The translations under genes and the position numbers were made by a program. 64,000 nucleotides of DNA. Origin: Streptococcus suis (GTDB lineage: Bacteria; Bacillota; Bacilli; Lactobacillales; Streptococcaceae). Shown here piece after piece: positions 20,301 through 26,852 of the stretch. Numbering within the stretch: the first letter of the stretch is position 1; every line of letters starts with the position of its first letter. The DNA is taken from NCBI GenBank assembly GCA_029593505.1, contig JAKTNI010000003.1, positions 1-64,000 on the forward strand. The letters are read 5' to 3'. The notes under the pieces are model-generated. The model did not search any database, was not told where the DNA came from, and saw only the letters and a program-made list of their open reading frames with translations.

Positions 20301-22312
20301 AAGGTCTTTGGTGTAAAGACATCAGGTGTCACCTTAATTGGATCAGGAAGAGGCTCCAAATTCACCTTAACTGGTGTTTTAGGCGTATAGGGGGTTACTG
20401 TTCGAGCAACAGGTAGGGTATTTAGGGCAAACCAATAGGTTTTACCCCCAACTTGAGTTGCCATATCCCCTTGGCCAAAAGTCACTCGGTAGGTGTTACC
20501 AGAGGTAACAGTAGAGACGATTGCCCCCTTGTAAGCATAGCGGCTGGAAGTGGTGTCCCACTCTTCAGGTGTTCCAATTTCATGGGCTCGGTTTGACCCT
20601 AAAGACCGTGCCAAGCCCTCATTAGTGACTTGAATAGTAGAACCTTTAATGGTTACGAACTTACCAGACGTGTCCTTAACATACTCCAAACCAATGTTGT
20701 TATGGTTAAGGGACGAGTGGGTGAACACCCCTGGTTGGTCCTTAGAAAAGGTCACTTGGCTACCATCAGATAGGGTGTAGGTAGCTGCAACTTCAAATTC
20801 CATGCGGTCTGTCCGCCAGTCTCCTGTCCCATCACCACGATAGGCGATAAACCCTTCTGTTGGGTCATTGGGAACAACCAAGCGAACACTATTAGTCCCC
20901 GTTGGTGAGACTAAATTGGTGATGTCATATTGGACACCTGTGATTTTCTTTCCTGCAAAGCTGGCATTTTGGAGATTTTGATAGGTAAACCGCAAGGTTT
21001 CACCCGTCTGGAACTGGTCATAGACAAAGAATCCTGTTGAATCAAGGATATTGCTATAACCTCCCAACATTGGGTCTCCAGTTGGAATGGTGCTATCTGG
21101 TTGACGAGTGACAGCTGAATGCCTTGCCTGGGGTTCACCTGAGTTCAGATTGAGTGCTTGAGCAAGTGCTTCAGAAATATAGCCCTCCTCACCACGTTGA
21201 ATCTCTGCCAGTTCTCGCTCATAGCGGGCTCGCTCGGCAAGGTTATAGGCCTCAATATCCCGATTTTGTGCAGCAACTTGGTCTTCCTTGGCTTTATTGC
21301 GTGCTGTAATAGCTGAAATCTCAGCTTGACGGTCACTTGCTTGCTTTTCTTTATCCCGGTTAGAAGCATCTACCGCTGCTTGACCACGACGGTTTTCTTC
21401 ATCAATTGCTGCCTGCCCTTCTTGGTTTCGCTTAGCGATAGCTGCGTTGTCTGCCTCCGCCTTAGCAAATCCAGCTGCATTGTCAGCTTCAATTTGCTTA
21501 TTTTGGGCAAGTTGTTTATCAGCTTCAATTTTTTTAACGATGTAACCATCAATAGCCGATTGATTTTGGCGGTCTAGGTCCGTAACAGATGACACATAAT
21601 CCAGATAAGCCACGGGTGAAGTCCCATCTCCTGATGATACCTTCTTTTCTGTTACCGTAAGGTCCACATCATTAAATCGTTTGTTTAGGTCCGCTTCTTT
21701 TTCATCCACCGACTGATTGAGGTCAGTTGCTGATTTTTCCGCCCCTGAATGAGCGGATTTTAGTGCTTCATTTTCACCATTGATTCGGTTTGTTTCTTTA
21801 AGGTGCTCTGCCTTATCCTCACGGTATTGGCTAGTAACATTCTGAATGGTTTCCACCTGTTTAGCCTGATCAGTTGTGACAAGCTGGAGAGCTTCAGTCG
21901 TAGCCTCTGAACTTGTGGTTGTCCCTAAGTCTAAAGCCTCTTCTTCCACAACTGTCACGCCTTCTGCTTGGGCAACTGACACCGCTTGTTCCAGGGAGGA
22001 TTGGTCAATAGTGACTGGCATAACACCCTGAGCTTGGCCTGTCTCCACAAGGCTAGCTTGATGACCAGAGGTGTCTTCTGGTTTAGCTTCTGGTAGATTG
22101 GTTGCAGGATTAACTGTTAGAACCACTTCTGGTGTTGTGGAAGCGGTCAGTTCATCTGCTTTGACCAAAGGACCACCTAAAGCGATGATTGCGGTCGCTA
22201 CGGTTCCCAAAGCAACCGAACATAAGGTACGGTACTTCTTGCTTTTACGAAAAACGTGTTTCTCACCCTTTTCTTTGGTAACAATTGGCTTGACATGAAT
22301 TGGTAATATCAT
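17378..22312 (-). CDS. Antigen I/II-family LPXTG surface adhesin carried by the ICE
   Basis: 1644-aa cell-wall protein. The N-terminus is a long streptococcal signal peptide (FRKSKKYRTL then a hydrophobic stretch, cleavage near VKADE, about residue 52). Residues about 200-390 are an alanine-rich coiled coil of repeats (AEADNAAIAKRNQEG). The globular V region with the GbpC/Spa-type fold covers about 400-680. A proline-rich region is near 690-760 (TPKTPVKVNLEPLPDP). Three tandem copies of a C-terminal domain of roughly 170 aa (each with KGF..DD.PEEAL) and a fourth divergent domain follow. The anchor is LPETGE at about 1604, a hydrophobic helix and a charged tail, a substrate for sortase A. These adhesins bind host and bacterial partners, and on an ICE may promote mating-pair contact. 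ATG 22312 follows AAAAGGAG; the promoter is at 22343-22375. Confidence 0.93.
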   Translation of the reverse strand: MILPIHVKPIVTKEKGEKHVFRKSKKYRTLCSVALGTVATAIIALGGPLVKADELTASTTPEVVLTVNPATNLPEAKPEDTSGHQASLVETGQAQGVMPVTIDQSSLEQAVSVAQAEGVTVVEEEALDLGTTTSSEATTEALQLVTTDQAKQVETIQNVTSQYREDKAEHLKETNRINGENEALKSAHSGAEKSATDLNQSVDEKEADLNKRFNDVDLTVTEKKVSSGDGTSPVAYLDYVSSVTDLDRQNQSAIDGYIVKKIEADKQLAQNKQIEADNAAGFAKAEADNAAIAKRNQEGQAAIDEENRRGQAAVDASNRDKEKQASDRQAEISAITARNKAKEDQVAAQNRDIEAYNLAERARYERELAEIQRGEEGYISEALAQALNLNSGEPQARHSAVTRQPDSTIPTGDPMLGGYSNILDSTGFFVYDQFQTGETLRFTYQNLQNASFAGKKITGVQYDITNLVSPTGTNSVRLVVPNDPTEGFIAYRGDGTGDWRTDRMEFEVAATYTLSDGSQVTFSKDQPGVFTHSSLNHNNIGLEYVKDTSGKFVTIKGSTIQVTNEGLARSLGSNRAHEIGTPEEWDTTSSRYAYKGAIVSTVTSGNTYRVTFGQGDMATQVGGKTYWFALNTLPVARTVTPYTPKTPVKVNLEPLPDPIKVTPDVFTPKTFTPEPEVSFTPKPTTPVEQPKLTLFKVTPPTKPVYEKLPVPPAVPTVAYHGYNLATTPMIHKEVTNSDKQSIDKHQVAKSSPVNYPLVVDDLSPNRVTTTSLVFEDNLPRGYVLDEGLTAKNNSIYEVTYDSAKHVVRLSAKDSLLADVNKNLSQSYHLTAPVLYGTVVNDGATYTNTYKLHINQGTPTAYTVTSNPVTVSTPGDGTTTTLIRPDKENKNSDGVIINDKVVLAGTVNHYTLTWDLDQYKGDKSSQETIAKGFFLLDDFPEEALITDDKAVVVTDLTGQVLTGFAASTYTDISQAPQSLQDQLAHAKISPKGAFQVIVPVDNQAFYDTYVQAGTSLLVTSPMTVRADLTGKKLSYTNKAYQIDFGNGYATKEVTNTLVTPEPVKKNLNADKVDINGQAMLVGSTNFYTLSWDLDQYKGIEATKEAIAKGFYFVDDYPEEALDIDTSAVQVITTSGKVVSDLLVETYSSLDQAPEALRLALSAKQIRPTGAFQVFRPKDNQVFYDTYVRTGQSLTIIDPMTVKSSLYNSGQTYTNKAYQVDFGQAYETEEVSNFIPIVTPKKSNTNDKGVTIDGKSVLPGTVNYYKVVMDYSAYNGMAVTKDQIAKGFYMVDDYPEEALDLNLEGIQMVDSNGELVKGLTVTAYASLTEAPQAVQEAMASKGFKPKGAIQVFAADDPASFYETYVKNGLTIVVTNPMTIKADFHKAGGEYTNTAYQLDFGLAYVTETVVNNVPKLDPKKDVVIDLTNKDQSLDGKEVALGQVFNYRLTGALIPADRATALTDYSFSDDYDEAHDQYDGVYKAFVTVDVTLTDGTILKAGTEVTRHTLQTVDTKSGQVAIHFDQGFLTSISDQSTFQADVYLQVKRIAAGEVENTFVHTVNGVTISSNTVRTTTPEPVEPPSVTPPKQDVPTPPVQTPPTPHVPGPRLPETGEASSLLSLVGGGLMLGLAYGLSRKKNQLESEAEHA

Positions 22313-22342
22313 GATAGTCTCCTTTTTTCTTAGAATGGTCTC

Positions 22343-22375
22343 ATCATAACAGGACTATCTTGACTTTTTTATCAC
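22343..22375 (-). promoter_or_regulatory. ICE operon promoter, GTGATAAAA-N18-TATGAT
   Basis: The minus strand has GTGATAAAA (22375-22367), 18 bp, then TATGAT (22348-22343) preceded by TGT (extended -10), about 30 bp before the adhesin start. The architecture is identical to the promoters at 6230-6262 and 36081-36113. Confidence 0.6.
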
Positions 22376-22383
22376 GTCAAAAA

Positions 22384-22408
22384 AGCCCGCAGCATAAAGC
22401 TACGGGCT
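22384..22408 (-). terminator. Rho-independent terminator after abiEii
   Basis: On the minus strand AGCCCGTAGC pairs with GCTGCGGGCT around TTTAT and runs into six T. It separates the AbiE cassette from the adhesin promoter. Confidence 0.85.
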
Positions 22409-22421
22409 ACTCGGTCATGAA

Positions 22422-22464
22422 AAACAATACGCTAACAACTCTATATTTTGTTAGCATATCGTTT
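22422..22464. repeat. Second AbiE-type inverted repeat, downstream of abiEii
   Basis: Arms AAACAATACGCTAACA (22422-22437) and TGTTAGCATATCGTTT (22449-22464) are separated by 11 bp. The right arm is identical over 15 bp to the operator arm upstream of abiEi (23937-23951) and the 11-bp spacing is also identical. The left arm has two changes. It lies between the abiEii stop and the terminator. Confidence 0.8.
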
Positions 22465-22479
22465 CCAAAAGTTTAGACC

Positions 22480-23319
22480 TTAGTCTACCTTCTCCATGAC
22501 TTCAAAAACAATGGATACCGAATCTTCAAATGCAATCTCCCTGGCATAAGTAAACTGCAACTGATACTTGTTCCACAAGTCCTTTTGGTAATTAGAATTT
22601 ACGATTGAAGCAACTTGCTCTTTCCAGGACTTCAAAAATTCTAAAGTACCTCGCCTGCGACACGTATTCTCCAAGGCTTGCTTTAAAAGTGAAAAATCTA
22701 ATTGGTTATACTTCATGTGATAAAGGGTATAGAGGTCATAGCGATCACGAGGTCTCGTAGACGCTTCACCTCGACTGATAATCGTTTCCAATTTCTCAGC
22801 TAAAATGGTTTCTAAATTATAACTCATCACCTCAATAGATTCATCTGAAAAAGCTGAGGTAAGTCGTAATTCAATCGCCTCTGGTGTGATCTCATCGCCT
22901 GTTGTGAAGTCAATAAAAACAACCTCTCTTAATGGTCCGTAAGTCGCATTTAATTTAAGGGAATAACCGCCATAGCGATCTTCCTTGCGAATAGGTTCCA
23001 AGCGGTCTATCTCGAACTGAAAACCATCTGAGGTTTGATTCAAAATTTCCTCAAAAACAGTTAAGAGATAGGTTTCAGATAATGGGGCCCCTTTTAAGGT
23101 CATATCAAGGTCCATCGTTGTTCTCTTATCAATTCCTAAAAGATGACCAATCAGAAACCCTCCCTTAACAATAAATTGGTGCTGGTAAGAGCTTTGAGCG
23201 ATAAGACGGAGAACCTGCTCAATCAAATAGGTCTGCTGTACCTGTTGGGCAGGTATTCCTTTATCCTTAGCAATCTGCTTGATTTTAGCCTTAAAACTAT
23301 TGGCATTGGTAAATTTCAT
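22480..23319 (-). CDS. abiEii: AbiEii-type nucleotidyltransferase toxin
   Basis: 279-aa toxin of the AbiE (type IV-like) toxin-antitoxin family. Members are nucleotidyltransferases that stop growth, and AbiE systems can abort phage infection or stabilise mobile elements (family knowledge). The core motifs are visible: QFIVKGGFLIGHLLG, then RTTMDLDMTL with the catalytic acidic pair, the later conserved acidic strand (REVVFIDFTTG) and a lysine-containing helix (LAEKLETIISR), with SRPRDRYDLY-like context. The start overlaps the antitoxin gene by 4 bp, typical for the pair. In this ICE it should act as an addiction module. Confidence 0.93.
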   Translation of the reverse strand: MKFTNANSFKAKIKQIAKDKGIPAQQVQQTYLIEQVLRLIAQSSYQHQFIVKGGFLIGHLLGIDKRTTMDLDMTLKGAPLSETYLLTVFEEILNQTSDGFQFEIDRLEPIRKEDRYGGYSLKLNATYGPLREVVFIDFTTGDEITPEAIELRLTSAFSDESIEVMSYNLETILAEKLETIISRGEASTRPRDRYDLYTLYHMKYNQLDFSLLKQALENTCRRRGTLEFLKSWKEQVASIVNSNYQKDLWNKYQLQFTYAREIAFEDSVSIVFEVMEKVD

Positions 23320-23888
23320 GTTAACACCTCAATGAAAGATTGTAGTCGTTGCTCTACTTTGAACAGTTTCGCATAGTCAACTAATTTTTTCAGATTGACA
23401 GAATCACTCGCCATGTAACGCTTAAAGGCTGGTGCAATAATCTGAACATCCATTTTATAAATCGGTCTCAGGCATTCCACAAGGCTTCGTTCCTGGTCAT
23501 ATACTCTAATTCGTTGTCCAGGCTGTCTCACGATTTCTGTAACACCAACTTCATAATTTGACCTAACCACAATAGCCTTAATACCAGCATCACGGACTCC
23601 TCGTGTATTTGTTCCAAAGGGAAAGGTCATGGTAGGCTCAAATGGAACGGTTAACGATAAACCGTGTAACCATAAAGCCATGTCTAAAGAAAAAATACCT
23701 TTTGGAAACCGATACTGTAAACTATAATACTCGTCAATATAGGTGTCCGGCAGACGATAAATCCCCCGTTCATCAGTCTCCAATATCCCTTCAGAGACTA
23801 ATTGGTTGACTGCCTTGTAGGATAAATTTCCTTGTTTAATATCTCGAAAGGTAATAAAACCATCCGTTAAACCAATTGATTCAATCAC
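23316..23888 (-). CDS. abiEi: AbiEi-type antitoxin and repressor
   Basis: About 190-aa partner of AbiEii. The N-terminal winged helix-turn-helix (residues about 5-55, GFITFRDIKQGNLSYKAVN) should bind the inverted repeat just upstream, and the C-terminal domain counters the toxin. By family knowledge AbiEi binds two inverted repeats cooperatively and represses its operon. The likely start is GTG at 23888 with AAGGAGG 11 bases upstream; the GTG at 23900 lies inside that ribosome site and is rejected. Confidence 0.9.
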   Translation of the reverse strand: MIESIGLTDGFITFRDIKQGNLSYKAVNQLVSEGILETDERGIYRLPDTYIDEYYSLQYRFPKGIFSLDMALWLHGLSLTVPFEPTMTFPFGTNTRGVRDAGIKAIVVRSNYEVGVTEIVRQPGQRIRVYDQERSLVECLRPIYKMDVQIIAPAFKRYMASDSVNLKKLVDYAKLFKVEQRLQSFIEVLT

Positions 23889-23910
23889 AGCAACAGACAC
23901 CTCCTTAAAA

Positions 23911-23964
23911 AACGATATGCTAACACTTTATATAAATGTTAGCATATCGTTACCTATTTGTCAA
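23911..23964 (-). promoter_or_regulatory. abiE promoter with perfect 15-bp inverted-repeat operator
   Basis: The minus-strand -35 TTGACA (23964-23959) is followed after 17 bp by TAACAT (23941-23936). A perfect inverted repeat, AACGATATGCTAACA (23911-23925) and TGTTAGCATATCGTT (23937-23951) with an 11-bp spacer, covers the spacer, -10 and start region. It ends just before the ribosome site. AbiEi binding here would block RNA polymerase. Confidence 0.8.
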
Positions 23965-23965
23965 T

Positions 23966-26851
23966 TTACTTCACCGTATAAGCAAAACTCATGGCTGCGT
24001 CAGGTCCACTAATCTTGCGGAAAGTATAATTTGGGTTGCCATTAACATTAGTCTCTGAAATGAGGAAAGAGCCGTCTGGATATACTTTTTCCACAAAAGA
24101 AACATGTCCATACTCAGCAAGTGTGCCGTGACTGCCACCCGCAAAGGAAATAATTGCTCCTGCACGAGGGGTTGAACCTGTTTCCCCACCAAGAGCTGCC
24201 GCTGACCTGACCCAATCTTGTCCATTCCCCATGACAGAGGTAATAGAAATTTTCTCACCGTTTCTGCCTTTGAGTTTAAGGCCAAGTTGGTTGATTCGGG
24301 CTGCGACACCCCAGGTACATTGACCAAAAGCATAACCCATACCGTCACCACCACCTGGGATTGAGTTCTCATAAAGGTCACCTTTAACTGCTTCAAGAGC
24401 TGCCGGATCACTCTGAGCTGTCCCGCCATTTGGTTGGCTAAAGCCTTTTTCAATCTGATAATGCCACTCTGTTGCACGGGTTTGACGCTCGATTAGTTTA
24501 TCACCACTATTGCCCTCCCAATAGATGAGGAAGGCTTGAGCCAAACTAGCTGGGCTACCAGATTGGCCAAAGAAGCCTTTTAACCAATTGGTGTAGTAGG
24601 GATTATCCCCATGAATCATAAAGTCTAGCTGGAGCTCTAAATCATACCAGGGTTTTCCTTTTGTCTTGGCATACTCTAATAGTAGGGTATGTCTGCGAGA
24701 GCCGTCTGCTGTATCCGTCCATTGCCCTAAACCAAGGCCGCGGTGAATAATATTTGGATAGCCACCATTGTATATTGCGGGTCCACCAAGTGATAACCAA
24801 GCAGGGTCATCCCAAGAGCTTTCTGTTGCACCAACTGGTGGTGAAAGGTAGTCTCCTTCTGCTCGTTTGGGGTTGATTCCTGATTCAACTGACCAGTTGC
24901 CTAAAATCGCTGCGATTGCTTGATTGGTAGCACCCTTAGATTTCAGGTAAGTATAAATGGCCTTGGCACGTTCAAATTCGTCACCTCCAAATTGACCGAT
25001 ATGAGGTAAAATGGTTGTCTGGAGTTGGACAACTTTTGGAAAGTAGAAGGCTGGGTTGACCGACACTACGGACTTCTCATCAGGGTCATATTTTTGATAG
25101 GAGACTTTTAGACCTGAACTGTCCTTGGTCTGGCCAATAATCTCACCTGCGGACACCTTATGCCCAGTTGCCAATCTCCCCGTGTGAATGCCATAAAGCC
25201 GTAGCTTGACCTGACTGGCTTTCTTACCTGCTTCAATAATCACATCGTCACCATCAACTTCAACTGTCCCATCTAAAGGAGCCACAATCACTTGCTCACT
25301 TGGAGCCTCAAGAATGATAAAGTCCTGTAAAGTAGGTTGACCGTCCAAATGGTAATAGCCATAGCGGTAGGACATGGAAAGACTTCCGTCTTCTGATTGG
25401 CCCTCAAAAGGGTTGTCTAATTCCTGTAAACTGGCATAAATGCCATCTTCTGATAATTCCTTGAGGTCCTCTTTTTGGTCCTCTGATAATTTGTAGGGAG
25501 GTTGGTCAATCAGGTCAGACATATCTTTTAGGCTAGAGCCGCCATTTAAGTCCTCCCACAAGTTTGAGAGGTAATCCTTAAGGGTTAGGCTCGTGCCTGA
25601 TTCCATCGGCCCTCGGCCTAAATCATTGATTGGCACCAAACCTCCAACGGGTGAGGATAAGGTATAATCTTGAAACTGGACATTCATATAAGCCATGACT
25701 TCATCCACTTTCGTGTAATAGGTAATCCCCTTGTCATTTGTTTTGGTATGCGTGGCATCTTCCCAAGTCATGTGGGTATAGGCCTTGGTCAATTCAAACT
25801 CATCCTGTTGGATAAGGCTCTGACTGGCAAATCCTAAAAAGAATGCCATCATCAACAAAAGAAAACCCAGAATGCCTGAAACAAGCCAGGTCATCGGATT
25901 TGACACCACGGTAATGACAGCCTTGGTCAGACTTGAAACAACTGTCTTTACCATCTTAACCCTAGATTTTAGGCTATGGGCTCGGCGAACGGCCTGATTT
26001 TTGAAGCGTCTTATCAGGTCCTGGTTCTTCTTGTCTAAGGTCCAGCCCTTTCCTGCTCTCAGGTTTCTATACCGTTGCCTGGTGTTTCCTAGCCGCCTGA
26101 TGACAAACCGATGACTAGCCTGACCTGTTTTCATCAGAACCTTACCTGATTGCATCGTCGCTTTACCGTATCGCCTGACCTGAAAGCTCGTGTCAATCAA
26201 GTCTTTGGCTCCAGCCAAGTCTTCATCTTGAGCTAGTAGCTGAAGGCTATCTTGGACCAACAAATGCCCCAGGTACTTGGGGAGTTTACTTGGTGCCTTA
26301 GAGGCCTTAGCCCGTTTAAGTGTCTGATACTCCTCCCTAGCTTGAAATACTTCTTTTTCTGCTTGTAGCTGGTCTAGGGACTTGTATTTCTGATAGAAAA
26401 ATCTGCCAACCTTAGAGCGGGTTTCTCCTTGTGCTGATTGCTTCCGAACATCTTGTTTTCGCTGCTCCGTCATCATTTTGAGGTGATTGCGAGCCTGTTT
26501 GTGCCTTTTCTTTGCTTGAGGGAGACGCTGTTCCCTTAACTCTTTTGAGGTTAGGTCATAGGGGTTAGCCGCTGATAGAACATCCTCAAACTGATCTTGT
26601 ATCTCTCTTTGGTGGTCTGACCACTCTGACTTAGCTTTCTGGATTGCCTCCTGATATGAGACCTGATGGGGAGATGCCGCCCCCCTTTTTAGCTTTGGGA
26701 AATAGCTGAGGAGGACCGCCCGTCTACCGCTTACCTTTTTCAGTTCACGCTTAGCCTCTTGCCGTTTGAGCCGATAGGTCTTACGACCAGCCTTTAGGTT
26801 TGTTTTCTTCTCCTTGCGTGCTCGCTTCAATTCTTTCTTGCTCACTACCAC
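23966..26851 (-). CDS. Conjugation-associated cell wall hydrolase (VirB1/PrgK-like, lysozyme-CHAP)
   Basis: 961-aa protein that opens peptidoglycan for the secretion channel. The first 310 residues are very basic and helical (cytoplasmic). One membrane helix lies at about 320-345 (WLVSGILGFLLLMMAF). Outside the membrane are an M23-like fold near 510-600 that lacks the usual HxH and Y-x-H metal residues and is probably non-catalytic, a phage-lysozyme-like domain (about 630-800, ILGNWSVESGINP and GLGLGQWTD) and a C-terminal CHAP amidase domain (about 840-961) with cysteine in FGQCTWG and histidine in YGHVSFVE. The GTG at 26851 has GGAGG at good spacing and lies directly after the VirB4 stop. 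Its stop borders the abiE promoter. Confidence 0.9.
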   Translation of the reverse strand: MVVSKKELKRARKEKKTNLKAGRKTYRLKRQEAKRELKKVSGRRAVLLSYFPKLKRGAASPHQVSYQEAIQKAKSEWSDHQREIQDQFEDVLSAANPYDLTSKELREQRLPQAKKRHKQARNHLKMMTEQRKQDVRKQSAQGETRSKVGRFFYQKYKSLDQLQAEKEVFQAREEYQTLKRAKASKAPSKLPKYLGHLLVQDSLQLLAQDEDLAGAKDLIDTSFQVRRYGKATMQSGKVLMKTGQASHRFVIRRLGNTRQRYRNLRAGKGWTLDKKNQDLIRRFKNQAVRRAHSLKSRVKMVKTVVSSLTKAVITVVSNPMTWLVSGILGFLLLMMAFFLGFASQSLIQQDEFELTKAYTHMTWEDATHTKTNDKGITYYTKVDEVMAYMNVQFQDYTLSSPVGGLVPINDLGRGPMESGTSLTLKDYLSNLWEDLNGGSSLKDMSDLIDQPPYKLSEDQKEDLKELSEDGIYASLQELDNPFEGQSEDGSLSMSYRYGYYHLDGQPTLQDFIILEAPSEQVIVAPLDGTVEVDGDDVIIEAGKKASQVKLRLYGIHTGRLATGHKVSAGEIIGQTKDSSGLKVSYQKYDPDEKSVVSVNPAFYFPKVVQLQTTILPHIGQFGGDEFERAKAIYTYLKSKGATNQAIAAILGNWSVESGINPKRAEGDYLSPPVGATESSWDDPAWLSLGGPAIYNGGYPNIIHRGLGLGQWTDTADGSRRHTLLLEYAKTKGKPWYDLELQLDFMIHGDNPYYTNWLKGFFGQSGSPASLAQAFLIYWEGNSGDKLIERQTRATEWHYQIEKGFSQPNGGTAQSDPAALEAVKGDLYENSIPGGGDGMGYAFGQCTWGVAARINQLGLKLKGRNGEKISITSVMGNGQDWVRSAAALGGETGSTPRAGAIISFAGGSHGTLAEYGHVSFVEKVYPDGSFLISETNVNGNPNYTFRKISGPDAAMSFAYTVK

Positions 26852-26852
26852 A

